From Hydractinia symbiolongicarpus (Eukaryota > Cnidaria > Hydrozoa > Anthoathecata > Hydractiniidae), in NCBI RefSeq assembly GCF_029227915.1, contig NC_079876.1, positions 9,054,001 to 9,118,000 of the forward strand: a stretch of 64,000 nt of DNA, in the 5' to 3' direction. The position numbers were made by a program, and so were the translations under genes. The notes below the pieces were generated by a model, which did not search any database, had not been told where the DNA came from, and worked only from the letters and a program-made list of their open reading frames with translations. This document shows, piece after piece, positions 23,069-37,260 of this stretch; position 1 is the stretch's first letter; every line of letters begins with the position of its first letter.

Positions 23069-23680
23069 ACGGTTGCGTCACATATTCGTACCAACACGAA
23101 TTTAGCGATATTTTTCTGATATTACTAGGTTGCATCGCTTTTAACAATGAAACGATTGACTGTGGGACTTAATTGAACTAACTTTGGATTGTGACCTGAT
23201 AAATGTGATAAATGAGAAGATTGGACTCCAAGAAATAACATTCTTCTTAACTTGACGTGATTGCCGGAACTCAGCGATTTCACTGGGCGCTGTGGTAGCG
23301 CTTCATTTAAAAGTTTAGGTAAATAAGTCATTCTTTACTGTGGGACCAATCCTAGCTGTTATCGCGCGCTGAAGAAATAGCGACAGTTTCAGAAACTACA
23401 TTTCATTGACTTTCCAACAGCATCAATCCGTTTGAGTTACAACTGTTGAGTCATATATTCGTACCAACATGTATTTCTTGATATTTTTCAGGTATTACTA
23501 GGTTGTATGGCTTTTAACAGCGAAACATTTGACTGTGGGACTTAATTGAACTAACTTTTGACTGTGACCTGATAAATGTGATAAATGAAAAAATTGGACT
23601 CCAAGAAATAGCATTCTTCTTAATTTGACATGATTGCCTAAACTCAGCGATTACACTGGGCGCTGTTGTAGCGCTTCATT
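23069..23680 (+). repeat. Dispersed copy of 9640-10250
   Basis: The two segments share variants absent from flanking monomers: GGATTGTGACCTG, GAGAAGATTGGACTCC, TTAACTTGACGTGATTGCC, TTTAAAAGTTTAGG, CCTAGCTGTTATCGCG and TTTCCAACAG. The offset is 13429-13430 bp, 36 monomers. A 68-codon open frame on the minus strand at 23125-23331 runs through this copy and is a chance reading of satellite. Confidence 0.8.
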
Positions 23681-26571
23681 TAAGAATTAAGATAAGAAAG
23701 TCATTTTTTACTGTGGGACCAATCCTAGCCGTTATCACGCGCTGAAGAAATACCGACAGTTTCAAAAACTACATTTCATTGACTTTCCAACGGTGTCAGT
23801 CCGTTTGAGTTACAACGGTTGGGTCCCATATTAGTACCAACATGTTTTTAGCGATATTTTTCCGATATTACTAGGTTGCATCGCCTTTAACAATGAAACG
23901 ATTGACTGTGGGACTTAATTGAACTAACTTTGGACTGTGACCTGATAAATGTGATAAAGGAGACAATTGGACTCCAAGAAAAAACAATCTTCTTAATTTG
24001 ACATGATTGCCGAAACTCAGCGATTATACTGGGCGCTGTGGTAGCGCTTCATTTAAGAATTAAGATAAGAAAGTCATTTTTTACTGTGGGACCAATCCTA
24101 GCCGTTATTACGCGCTGAAGAAATACCGACAGTTTCAAAAACTACATTTCATTGACTTTCCAACGGTGTCAGTTCGTTTGAGTTACAACGGTTGGGTCAC
24201 ATATTCGTACCAACATGTTTTTAGCGATATTTTTCCGATATTACTAGGTTGCATCGCCTTTAACAATGAAACGATTGACTGTGGGACTTAATTGAACTAA
24301 CTTTGGACTGTCACCTGATGAATGTGATAAATGAGACAATTGGATTCCAAGAAATAACATTGTTCTTAATTTGACATGATTGCCGAAACTCAGCGACTAC
24401 ACTGGTCGCTGTGGTAGCGCTTCATTTAAGAATTAAGATGAAAAAGTCATTTTTGTACTGTGGGACCAATCCTAGCAGTTATCGCGAGCTGAAGAAATAG
24501 CGACAGTTTCAAAAACTACATTTCATTGACTTTTTAACAGTATCAATCCGTTTGAGTTACAACGCTTGAGTCACATATTCGTACCAACATGTATTTATTG
24601 ATATTTTTCAGGTATTACTAAGTTGTATGGCATTTAAAAGCGAAACGATTGACTGTGGGACTTAATTGAACTGATTATGGACTGTGACCCTGTAAATGTG
24701 AAAGTGAGACAATTGGACTCCAAGAAATGACATTCTTCTTGATTTGACGTGATTGCTGGAACTCAGCGATTACACTAGGCGCTGTGGCAGCGCTTCATTT
24801 AAAAGTTTAGGTAAATAAGTCATTCTTTACTGTGGGACCAATCGTAGCCGTTATCGCGCGCTGAAGAAATAGCGACAGTTTCAAATACTACATTTCATTG
24901 ACTTTCTAACAGTATCAATCCGTTTGAGTTACAACGATTGAGTCACATATTCGTACCAACATGTATTTAGCGATATTTATCTGATATTACTAGGTTGCAT
25001 CGCTTTTAACAGTGAAACGATTGACTGTGGGACTTAATTGAACCAACCTTGGACTTTGACCTGATCAATGTGATAAATGAGAAAATTGGACTCCAAGAGA
25101 TAGTATTCTTCTTAATTTGACATGATTGCCTAACCTCAGCGATTAGACTGGGCGCTGTTGTAGCGCTTCAATTAAAAATTTAAATTAATATGTCATTTTT
25201 TACTGTGGGACCAATCCTAGCCGTTATCGCGCGCTGAAGAAATAGCGACAGTTTCAAAAACTACATTTCATTGACTTTCTAACGGTGTCAGTCCGTTTGA
25301 GTTTAAACGGTTGGGTCACATATTCGTACCAACATGTATTTCTTGATACTTTTCGTGTATTACTAGGTTGTATGGCTTTTAAGAGCGAAACGATTGAATG
25401 CGGGACTTAATTGAACTGACTATGGACTGTGACCCTGTAAATGTGAAAGCGAGACAATTGGACTTCAAGAAATAACATTCTTCTTAATTTGAAATGATTG
25501 CCGAAACTCAGCGATTACACCGGGCGCTGTGGAAGCGCTTCAATTAAAAATAAAGATAGGAAAGTCATTTTTTACTTAGGCACCAATCCTAGCTGTTAGC
25601 GCGCGCCGAAGAAATAAAAACAGTTTCAAATACTACATTTCACTGACTATCTAACGGTGTCAGTTCGTTTGAGTTTCAACGCTTGATTCACATATTCGTA
25701 CCAACATGTTTTTAGAGATATTTATCTGATATTACTAGGATGCATCGCTTTTAACAATGAAACGATTGACTGTGGGACTTAATTGAACTAACTTTGGACT
25801 GTGACCTGATAAATGTGATAAAGGAGATAATTGGACTCCAAGAAAAAACAATCTTCTTAATTTGACATGATTGCCGAAACTCAGCGATTATACTGGGCGC
25901 TGTGGTAGCGCTTCATTTAAGAATTAAGATAAGAAAGTCATTTTTTACTGTGGGACCAATCCTAGCCGTTATCACGCGCTGAAGAAATACCGACAGTTTC
26001 AAAAACTACATTTTATTGACTTTCCAACGGTGTCAGTCCTTTTGAGCTACAACGGTTGGGTCACATATTCGTACCAACATGTTTTTAGCGATATTTTTCC
26101 GATATTACTAGGTTGCATCGCCTTTAACAATGAAACGATTGACTGTGGGACTTAATTGAACTAACTTTGGACTGTGACCTGATGAATGTGATAAATGAGA
26201 CAATTGGACTCCAAGAAATAACATTGTTCTTAATTTGACATGATTGCCGAAACTCAGCGCTTACACTTGGCGCTGTGGCAGCGCTTCATTTAAAAGTTTA
26301 GGTAAATAAGTCATTCTTTACTGTGGGACCAATCCTAGCCGTTATCGCGCGCTGAAGAAATAGCGACAGTTTCAAATACTACATTTCATTGACTTTCTAA
26401 CAGTATCAATCCGTTTGAGTTACAACGGTTGAGTCACATATTTGTACCAACATGTATTTAGCGATATTTATCTGATATTACTAGGTTGCATTGCTTTTAA
26501 CAGTGAAACGATTGACTGTGGGACTTAATTGAACCAACCTTGGACTTTGACCTGATCAATGTGATAAATGA
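23681..26571 (+). repeat. Mosaic of trimer- and tetramer-class monomers
   Basis: Two adjacent TTATCACGCGC/ATACCGACAG monomers (from about 23690 and 24063) are followed by monomers of the 14010-18486 tetramer class (TTTTTGTACTG, ACTTAGGCACC at 25574) interleaved with those of the 18723-20968 trimer (CCTAACCTCAGCGATTAGAC at about 25130). ATAAAGGAGA recurs at 23954 and 25818 (1864 bp) but only about 400 bp stay in register. I see recombination products and no clean unit. Confidence 0.68.
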
Positions 26572-28808
26572 GAAAATTGGACTCCAAGAAATAGTATTCT
26601 TCTTAATTTGACATGATTGCCGAAACTCAGCGATTAGGCTGGGCGCTGTTGTAGCGCTTCATTTAAAAATTTAAATTAATATGTCATTTTTTACTGTGGG
26701 ACCAATCCTAGCCGTTATCGCGCGCTGAAGAAATAGCGACAGTTTCAAAAACTACATTTCATTGACTTTCTAACGGTGTCAGTCCGTTTGAGTTTAAACG
26801 GTTGGGTCACATATTCGTACCAACATGCATTTCTTGATACTTTTCGGGTATTTCTAGGTTGTATGGCTTTTAACAGCGAAACGATTGACTGCGGGACTTA
26901 ATTGAACTGACTATGGACTGTGACCCTGTAAATGTGAAAGCGAGACAATTGGACTTCAATAAATAACATTCTTCTTAATTTGAAATGATTGCCGAAAATC
27001 AGCGATTACACCGGGCGCTGTGGAAGCGCTTCAATTAAAAATTAATATAAAAAAGTCATTTTTTACAGTGGGACCAATCCTAGCCGTTATCACGCGCTGA
27101 AGAAATACCGACAGTTTCTAAAACTACATTTCATTGACTTTCCAACGGTGTCAGTCCGTTTGAGTTACAACGGTTGGGTCACATATTCGTACCAACATGT
27201 ATTTAGCGATATTTATCTCATATTACTAGGTTGCATCGCTTTTAACAGTGAAACGATTGACTGTGGGACTTATTTGAACCAACCTTGGACTTTGACCTGA
27301 TCAATGTGATAAATGAGAAAATTGGACTCCAAGAAATAGTATTCTTCTTAATTTGACATGATTGCCGAAACTCAGCGATTACACCCGGCGCTAAGGAAGC
27401 GCTTCAATTAAAAATTAAGATAAGAAAGTCATTTTTTACTTAGGCACCAATCCTAGCTGTTAGCGCGCGCCGAAGAAATAAAAACAGTTTCAAATACTAC
27501 ATTTCACTGACTTTCTAACTGTGTCAGTTCGTTTGAGTTTCAACGCTTGATTCACATATTCGTACCAACATGTATTTAGAGATATTTATCTGATATTACT
27601 AGGATGTATCGCTTTTAACAGTGAAACGATTGACCGTGGGACTTAATTGAACTAAATTTGGACTGCGACCTGATCAATGTGATAAATGAGAAAATTGGAC
27701 TGCAAGAAATAGTATTCTTCTTAATTTGACATGATTGCCTAACCTCAGCGATTAGACTGGGCGCTGTTGTAGCGCTTCATTTAAAAATTTAAATTAATAT
27801 GTCATTTTTTACTGTGGGACCAATCCTAGCCGTTATCGCGCGCTGAAGAAATAGCGACAGTTTCAAAAACTACATTTCATTGACTTTCTAACGGTGTCAG
27901 TCCGTTTGAGTTTAAACGGTTGGGTCACATATTCGTACCAACATGTATTTCTTGATACTTTTCGGGTATTTCTAGGTTGTATGGCTTTTAACAGCGAAAC
28001 GATTGACTGCGGGACTTAATTGAACTGACTATGGACTGTGACCCTGTAAATGTGAAAGCGAGACAATTGGACTTCAATAAATAACATTCTTCTTAATTTG
28101 AAATGATTGCCGAAAATCAGCGATTACACCGGGCGCTGTGGAAGCGCTTCAATTAAAAATTAATATAAGAAAGTAATTTTTTACAGTGGGACCAATCCTA
28201 GCCGTTATCACGCGCTGAAGAAATACCGACAGTTTCTAAAACTGCATTTCATTGACTTTCCAACGGTGTCAGTCCGTTTGAGTTACAACGGTTGGGTCAC
28301 ATATTCGTACCAACATGTATTTAGCGATATTTATCTGATATTACTAGGTTGCATCGCTTTTAACAGTGAAACGATTGACTGTGGGACTTATTTGAACCAA
28401 CCTTGGACTTTGACCTGATCAATGTGATAAATGAGAAAATTGGACTCCAAGAAATAGTATTCTTCTTAATTTGACATGATTGCCGAAACTCAGCGATTAC
28501 ACCGGGCGCTAAGGAAGCGCTTTAATTAAAAATTAAGATAAGAAAGTCATTTTTTACTTAGGCACCAATCCTAGCTGTTAGCGCGCGCCGAAGAAATAAA
28601 AACAGTTTCAAATACTACATTTCACTGACTTTCTAACTGTGTCAGTTCGTTTGAGTTTCAACGCTTGATTCACATATTCGTACCAACATGTATTTAGAGA
28701 TATTTATCTGATATTACTAGGATGTATCGCTTTTAACAGTGAAACGATTGACCGTGGGACTTAATTGAACTAAATTTGGACTGCCACCTGATCAATGTGA
28801 TAAATGAG
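26572..28808 (+). repeat. Trimeric higher-order repeat, two copies (1118 bp)
   Basis: CAATAAATAACATTC occurs at 26957 and 28075, 1118 bp apart, with shared GAAAATCAGCG, ATTAATATAA and GCGCTAAGGAAGCGC. The monomers are CTTGATACTTTTCGGG, TTATCACGCGC/ATACCGACAG and ACTTAGGCACC (27438 and 28556). The match ends at about 28808, where the pentamer class takes over; the last monomer is shared between the two block types. Confidence 0.86.
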
Positions 28809-31800
28809 AAAATTGGACTGCAAGAAAAAAACATTCTTCTTAATTTAACATGATTGTCGAAAATCAGCGATTACACTAAGCGCTGTGGTAGCGCTTCATT
28901 TAAGAATTAAGATAAAAAAGTCATTTTTTTACTGTGGGACCAATCCTAGCCGTTAGCGCGCGCTGAAGAAATAGCGACAGTTTCAAAAACTACATTTCAT
29001 TGACTTCCTAACGGTGTCAGTCCGTGTGAGTTTAAACGGTTATGTCACATATTCGTACCAACATGTATTCAGCGATATTCATCTGACATTGCTAGGTTGC
29101 ATCGCTTTTAACGGTGTAATGATTGACTGTGGGATTAATTGAACTAACTTTGGACTGTGACCTGTTAAATTTGATAAATGAGAAACTTGGAATTCAAGAA
29201 ATAACATTCTTCTTAATTTGACATGATTGCCGGAACTCAGCGATTACACCGGCCGCTGTGGTAGCGTTTCAATTCAAAATTAAGATAAAGAACTTATTTT
29301 TTGCTGAGGGACCAACCCTAGCCGCTAGCGCGCGCTGAAGCAATAGTGACAGTTTCAAAAACTACATTTCATTGACTTTCTAACGGTGTAAGTCCGTTTA
29401 AGTTTCAACGGTTGGGTCATATATTCGTACCAACATGTATTTAGCGATATTCATCTGATATTACTAGGTTGCACCGCTTTTAACAGTGAAACGATTGACT
29501 GTGGGACTTAATTGAACTAACTTTTGACTATGACCTAATAAATGTGATAAATGAAAAAATTGGACTCCAAGAAATAGCATTCTTCTTAATTTGACATGAT
29601 TGCATAAACTCAGCGATTACACTGGGCGCTGTTGTAGCGCTTCATTTAAAAATTTAAATTAATAAGTCATTTTTTACTGTGGGACCATTCCTAGCCGTTA
29701 TCGCGCCCTGAAGAAATAACGACAGTTTCAGAAACTTCATTTCATTGACTTTCTAACGGTGTCAGTCCGTTTGAGTTACAACGGTTGCGTCACATATTCG
29801 TACCAACATGTATTTCTTGATATTTTTCAGGTATTACTAAGTTGTATGGCATTTAACAGCGAAACGATTGACTGTGGGACTTAATTGAACTGATTATGGA
29901 CTGTGACCCTGTAAATGTGAAAGTGAGACAATTGGACTCCAAGATGTGACATTCTTCTTGATTTGACGTAATTGCCGGAACTCAGTGATTACACTGGGCG
30001 CTGTGGCAGCGCTTCATTTAAAAGTTTAGGTAAATAAGTCATTCTTTACTGTGGGACCAATTCCAGCCGTTATCGTGCGCTTAAAACATAGCGACAGTTT
30101 CAAATACTACATTTCATTGACTTTCTAACAGTATCAATCCGTTTGAGTTACAACGGTTGAGTCACATTTTCGTACCAACATGTATTTAGCGATATTTATC
30201 TGATATTACTAGGTTGCATGGCTTTTAACAGTGAAACGATTGACTGTGGGACTTACTTGAACCATCCTTGGACTTTGACCTGATCAATGTGATAAATGAG
30301 AAAATTGGACTCCAAGAAATAGTATTCTTCTTAATTTGACATGATTGCCGAAACTCAGCGATTACACCGGGCGCTAAGGAAGCGCTTCAATTAAAAATTA
30401 AGATAAGAAAGTCATTTTTTACTTAGGCACCTATCCTAGCTGTTAGCGCGCGCCGAAGAAATAAAAACAGTTTCAAATACTACATTTCACTGACTTTCTA
30501 ACGGTGTCAGTTCGTTTGAGTTTCAACGCTTGATTCACATATTCGTACCAACATGTATTTAGAGATATTTATCTGATATTACTAGGATGTATCGCTTTTA
30601 ACAGTGAAACGATTGACCGTGGGACTTAATTGAACTAAATTTTAAGTGCGACCTGATCAATGTGATAAATGAGAAAATTGGACTGCAAGAAAAAAACATT
30701 CTTCTTAATTTAACATGATTGTCGAAACTCAGCCATTACACTAAGCGCTGTGGTAGCGCTTCATTTAAGAATTAAGATAAAAAAGTCATTTTTTTACTGT
30801 GGGACCAATCCTAGCCGTTAGCGCGCGCTGAAGAAATAGCGACAGTTTCCAAAAATACATTTCATTGACTTCCTAACGGTGTCAGTCCGTTTAAGTTTAA
30901 ACGGTTATGTCACATATTCGTACCAACATGTATTCAGCGATATTCATCTGACATTACTAGGTTGCATCGCTTTTAACGGTGTAATGATTGACTGTGGGAT
31001 TAATTGAACTTATCTTTGGACTGTGACCTGTTAAATTTGATAAATGAGAAACTTGGAATTCAAGAAATAACATTCTTCTTAATTTGACATGATTGCCGGA
31101 ACTCAGCGATTACACCGGCCGCTGTGGTAGCGTTTCAATTCAAAATTAAGATAAAGAACTTATTTTTTGCTGAGGGACCAACCCTAGCCACTAGCGCGCG
31201 CTGAAGCAATAGTGACAGTTTCAAAAACTACATTTCATTGACTTTCTAACGGTGTAAGTCCGTTTAAGTTTCAACGGTTGGGTCATATATTCGTACCAAC
31301 ATGTATTTAGCGATATTCATCTGATATTACTAGGTTGCACCGCTTTTAACAGTGAAACGATTGACTGTGGGACTTAATTGAACTAACTTTTGACTGTGAC
31401 CTGATAAATGTGATAAATGAAAAAATTGGACTCCAAGAAATAGCATTCTTCTTAATTTGACATGATTGCATAAACTCAGCGATTACACCGGGCGCTGTTG
31501 TAGCGCTTCATTTAAAAATTTAAATTAATAAGTCATTTTTTACTGTGGGACCATTCCTAGCCGTTATCGCGCCCTGAAGAAATAGCGACAGTTTCAGAAA
31601 CTTCATTTCATTGACTTTCTAACGGTGTCAGTCCGTTTGAGTTACAACGGTTGCGTCACATATTCGTACCAACATGTATTTCTTGATATTTTTCAGGTAT
31701 TACTAAGTTGTATGGCATTTAACAGCGAAACGATTGACTGTGGGACTTAATTGAACTGATTATGGACTGTGACCCTGTAAATGTGAAAGTGAGACAATTG

Positions 31801-34800
31801 GACTCCAAGATGTGACATTCTTCTTGATTTGACGTGATTGCCGGAACTCAGTGATTACACTGGGCGCTGTGGCAGCGCTTCATTTAAAAGTTTAGGTAAA
31901 TAAGTCATTCTTTACTGTGGGACCAATTCCAGCCGTTATCGCGCGCTTAAAAAGTAGCGACAGTTTCAAATACTACATTTCATTGACTTTCTAACAGTAT
32001 CAATCCGTTTGAGTTACAACGGTTGAGTCACATATTCGTACCAACATGTATTTAGCGATATTTATCTGATATTACTAGGTTGCATCGCTTTTAACAGTGA
32101 AACGATTGACTGTGGGACTTATTTGAACCAACCTTGGACTTTGACCTGATCAATGTGATAAATGAGAAAATTGGACTCCAAGAAATAGTATTCTTCTTAA
32201 TTTGACATGATTGCCGAAACTCAGCGATTACACCGGGCGCTAAGGAAGCGCTTCAATTAAAAATTAAGATAAGAAAGTCATTTTTTACTTAGGCACCAAT
32301 CCTAGCTGTTAGCGCGCGCCGAAGAAATAAAAACAGTTTCAAATACTACATTTCACTGACTTTCTAACGGTGTCAGTTCGTTTGAGTTTCAACGCTTGAT
32401 TCACAAATTCGTACCAACATGTATTTAGAGATATTTATCTCATATTACTAGGATGTATCGCTTTTAACAGTGAAACGATTGACCGTGGGACTTAATTGAA
32501 CTAAATTTGGACTGCGACCTGATCAATGTGATAAATGAGAAAATTGGACTGCAAGAAAAAAACATTCTTCTTAATTTAACATGATTGTCGAAACTCAGCG
32601 ATTACACTAAGCGCTGTGGTAGCGCTTCATTTAAGAATTAAGATAAAAAAGTCATTTTTTTACTGTGGGACCAATCCTAGCCGTTAGCGCGCGCTGAAGA
32701 AATAGCGACAGTTTCAAAAACTACATTTCATTGACTTCCTAACGGTGTCAGTCCGTTTAAGTTTAAACGGTTATGTCACATATTCGTACCAACATGTATT
32801 CAGCGATATTCATCTGACATTACTAGGTTGCATCGCTTTTAACGGTGTAATGATTGACTGTGGGATTAATTGAACTTATCTTTGGACTGTGACCTGTTAA
32901 ATTTGATAAATGAGAAACTTGGAATTCAAGAAATAACATTCTTCTTAATTTGACATGATTGCCGGAACTCAGCGATTACACCGGCCGCTGTGGTAGCGTT
33001 TCAATTCAAAATTAAGATAAAGAACTTATTTTTTGCTGAGGGACCAACCCTAGCCACTAGCGCGCGCTGAAGCAATAGTGACAGTTTCAAAAACTACATT
33101 TCATTGACTTTCTAACGGTGTAAGTCCGTTTAAGTTTCAACGGTTGGGTCATATATTCGTACCAACATGTATTTAGCGATATTCATCTGATATTACTAGG
33201 TTGCACCGCTTTTAACAGTGAAACGATTGACTGTGGGACTTAATTGAACTAACTTTTGACTGTGACCTGATAAATGTGATAAATGAAAAAATTGGACTCC
33301 AAGAAATAGCATTCTTCTTAATTTGACATGATTGCATAAACTCAGCGATTACACCGGGCGCTGTTGTAGCGCTTCATTTAAAAATTTAAATTAATAAGTC
33401 ATTTTTTACTGTGGGACCATTCCTAGCCGTTATCGCGCCCTGAAGAAATAGCGACAGTTTCAGAAACTTCATTTCATTGACTTTCTAACGGTGTCAGTCC
33501 GTTTGAGTTACAACGGTTGCGTCACATATTCGTACCAACATGTATTTCTTGATATTTTTCAGGTATTACTAAGTTGTATGGCATTTAACAGCGAAACGAT
33601 TGACTGTGGGACTTAATTGAACTGATTATGGACTGTGACCCTGTAAATGTGAAAGTGAGACAATTGGACTCCAAGATGTGACATTCTTCTTGATTTGACG
33701 TGATTGCCGGAACTCAGTGATTACACTGGGCGCTGTGGCAGCGCTTCATTTAAAAGTTTAGGTAAATAAGTCATTCTTTACTGTGGGACCAATTCCAGCC
33801 GTTATCGCGCGCTTAAAAAGTAGCGACAGTTTCAAATACTACATTTCATTGACTTTCTAACAGTATCAATCCGTTTGAGTTACAACGGTTGAGTCACATA
33901 TTCGTACCAACATGTATTTAGCGATATTTATCTGATATTACTAGGTTGCATCGCTTTTAACAGTGAAACGATTGACTGTGGGACTTATTTGAACCAACCT
34001 TGGACTTTGACCTGATCAATGTGAAAAATGAGAAAATTGGACTCCAAGAAATAGTATTCTTCTTAATTTGACATGATTGCCGAAACTCAGCGATTACACC
34101 GGGCGCTAAGGAAGCGCTTCAATTAAAAATTAAGATAAGAAAGTCATTTTTTACTTAGGCACCAATCCTAGCTGTTAGCGCGCGCCGAAGAAATAAAAAC
34201 AGTTTCAAATACTACATTTCACTGACTTTCTAACGGTGTCAGTTCGTTTGAGTTTCAACGCTTGATTCACAAATTCGTACCAACATGTATTTAGAGATAT
34301 TTATCTGATATTACTAGGATGTATCGCTTTTAACAGTGAAACGATTGACCGTGGGACTTAATTGAACTAAATTTGGACTGCGACCTGATCAATGTGATAA
34401 ATGAGAAAATTGGACTGCAAGAAAAAAACATTCTTCTTAATTTAACATGATTGTCGAAACTCAGCGATTACACTAAGCGCTGTGGTAGCGCTTCATTTAA
34501 GAGTTAAGATAAAAAAGTCATTTTTTTACTGTGGGACCAATCCTAGCCGTTAGCGCGCGCTGAAGAAATAGCGACAGTTTCAAAAACTACATTTCATTGA
34601 CTTCCTAACGGTGTCAGTCCGTTTGAGTTTAAACGGTTATGTCACATATTCGTACCAACATGTATTCAGCGATATTCATCTGACATTACTAGGTTGCATC
34701 GCTTTTAACGGTGTAATGATTGACTGTGGGATTAATTGAACTAACTTTGGACTGTGACCTGTTAAATTTGATAAATGAGAAACTTGGAATTCAAGAAATA

Positions 34801-35404
34801 ACATTCTTCTTAATTTGACATGATTGTCGAAACTCAGCGATTACACTAAGCGCTGTGGTAGCGTTTCAATTCAAAATTAAGATAAAGAACTTATTTTTTG
34901 CTGAGGGACCAACCCTAGCCGCTAGCGCGCGCTGAAGCAATAGTGACAGTTTCAAAAACTACATTTCATTGACTTTCTAACGGTGTAAGTCCGTTTAAGT
35001 TTCAACGGTTGGGTCATATATTCGTACCAACATGTATTTAGCGATATTCATCTGATATTACTAGGTTGCACCGCTTTTAACAGTTAAACGATTGACTGTG
35101 GGACTTAATTGAACTAACTTTTGACTATGACCTGATAAATGTGATAAATGAAAAAATTGGACTCCAAGAAATAGCATTCTTCTTAATTTGACATGATTGC
35201 ATAAACTCAGCGATTACACTGGGCGCTGTTGTGGCGCTTCATTTAAAAATTTAAATTAATAAGTCATTTTTTACTGTGCGACCATTCCTAGCCGTTATCG
35301 CGCCCTGAAGAAATAGCGACAGTTTCAGAAACTTCATTTCATTGACTTTCTAACGGTGTCAGTCCGTTTGAGTTACAACGGTTGCGTCACATATTCGTAC
35401 CAAC
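28300..35404 (+). repeat. Pentameric higher-order repeat, about 3.8 copies (1866 bp)
   Basis: GCAAGAAAAAAACATTC recurs at 28820, 30685, 32551 and 34417, and ACTTAGGCACC (one variant base) at 28556, 30421, 32287 and 34153: spacing 1865-1866 bp, five monomers. Monomer order in a unit: ACTTAGGCACC/GTTAGCGCGCGCCG; CACTAAGCGCTG with AACGGTGTAATG; CCGGCCGCTGTGG with GGAATTC; TTGCATAAACTC with GGGACCATTCC; and CCAAGATGTGAC with CCAATTCCAGCC. The last unit ends near 35404, where ATGAATTTAG replaces ATGTATTTCTTG. Confidence 0.9.
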
Positions 35405-37260
35405 ATGAATTTAGCGATATTTTTCTGATATTACTAGGTTTGAACTAACTTTTGACTGTGACCTGATAAATGTGATAAATGAAAAAACTGGACTCCAAGA
35501 AATAGCATTCTTCTTAACTTGACATGATTGCCTAAACTCAGCGATTACACTGGGCGCTGTTGTAGCGCTTCATTTAAAAATTTAAATTAATAAGTCATTT
35601 TTTTACTGTGGGACCAATCCTAGCCGTTATTGCGCCCTGAAGAAATAGCGACAGTTTCAAAAACTTCATTTCATTGACTTTTTAACGATGTCATTCCGTT
35701 TGAGTTACAACGGTTGCGTCACATATTTGTACCAGCATGAATATAGCGATATTTTTCTGATATTACTAGGTTGCATCGCCTTTAACAATGAAACGATTGA
35801 CTGTGGGATTAATTGAACTAACTTTGGACTGTGACCTGATAAATGTGATAAAGGAGACAATTGGACTCCAAGAAAAAACATTCGTCTTAATTTGACATGA
35901 TTGCCGAAACTCAGCGATTACGCTGGGCGTTGTGGTAGCGCTTCAATTCAGAATTAAGATAAGAAAGTCATTTTTTACTGAGGGGCCAATCCTAGCCTTT
36001 AGCGCGCGCTGAAGAAATAGTGAAAGGTTCAAAAACTACATTTCATTGACTTTCTAACGGTGTCAGTCCGTTTAAGTTTCAACGGTTGGGTCATATATTC
36101 GTACCAACATGTATTTAGCGATATTCATCTGACATTACTAGATAGCATCGATTTTAACAGTGAAATGATTGAGTGTGGGACTTAATTGAACTAACTTTGG
36201 ACTGTGACCTGATAAATGTGATAAATGAGAAAATTGGAATTCAAGAAATAACATTCTTCTTAATTTGACATGATTGCCGGAACTCAGCGATTACACCGGC
36301 CGCTGTTGTAGCGCTTCATTTAAAAATTTAAATTAATAAGTCATTTTTTACTGTGGGACCAATCCTAGCCGTTATCGCGCCCTGAAGAAATAGCGACAGT
36401 TTCAGAAACTTCATTTCATTGACTTTCTAACGGTGTCAGTCCGTTTGAGTTACAACGGTTGCGTCACATATCCGTACCAACATGAATTTAGCGTTATATT
36501 TTTCTGATATTACTAGGTTTCATCGCCTTTAACAATAAAATGATTGACTGTGGGACTTAATTGAACTAACTTTTGACTGTGACCTGATAAATGTGATAAA
36601 TGAAAAAATTGGACTCCAAGAAATAGCATTCTTCTTAATTTGATATGATTGCCTAAACTCAGCGTTTACACTGGGCGCTGTTGTAGCGCTTTATTTAAAA
36701 ATTTAAATTAATAAGTCATTTTTTACTGTGGGACCAATCCTAGCCGTTATCGCGCACTGAAGAAATAGCGACAGTTTCAAAAACTTCCTTTCATTGACTT
36801 TCTAACGATGCCAGTCCGTTTGAGTTGCAACGGTTGAGTCACATATTTGTACCAGCATGAACTTAGCGATAATTTTCTGATATTGCTTGGTTGCATCGCA
36901 TTTAACAATGAAACGATTGACTGTAGGACTTAATTGAACTAACTTTGGACTGTGACCTGATAAATGTGATAAAGGAGACAATTGGACTCCAAGAAAAAAC
37001 ATTCTTCTTAATTTGACATGATTGCCGAAACTCAGCGATTACACTGGGCGCTGTGGTAGCGCTTCATTTAAGAATTAAGATAAGAAAGTCATTTTTTACT
37101 GTGGGACCAATCCTAGCCGTTATCACGCGCTGAAGAAATAGCGACAGTTTCAAAAACTACATTTCACTGACTTTCTAACGGTGTCAGTCCGTTTTAGTTT
37201 CAACGGTTGTGTCATATATTCGTACCAACATGTATTTAGCGATATTCATCTGATATTACT
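33571..37260 (+). repeat. 3690-bp tandem segmental duplication, copy 1
   Basis: Ten monomers, one shortened, matching 37261-40950 base for base wherever I read the two lines against each other; I found no difference. The segment starts inside pentamer unit 3 and ends in a monomer with GATATTCATCTGATATT. Rare private variants are shared, such as TTAAGAGTTAAGATA, ACTGTGCGACC and GCGTTATATTTTTC. Its length is not a multiple of 374 because one monomer has a 42-bp deletion. Confidence 0.95.
35405..35736 (+). repeat. Shortened monomer with 42-bp internal deletion (copy 1)
   Basis: At 35440/35441 ACTAGGTT runs straight into TGAACTAAC. The usual 42 bases between them, from GCATCGCC through the GACTGTGGGACTTAAT segment, are missing. 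The join has two bases of microhomology (TT). The monomer is about 332 bp. The rest of it is ordinary. Confidence 0.88.

Noticed and set aside
23125-23331. 68-codon minus-strand open frame
   Set aside because: It lies entirely in satellite; the same frame is closed by stops in sister monomers, and the peptide (rich in LSHLSGHNPKLVQLSPTVNR-like text) is a direct reading of the conserved monomer words. No start context or domain.
36802-37002. 66-codon minus-strand frame, identical at 40492-40692
   Set aside because: The perfect conservation comes from the recent 3690-bp duplication of the DNA and not from selection on a protein; other monomers do not keep the frame.
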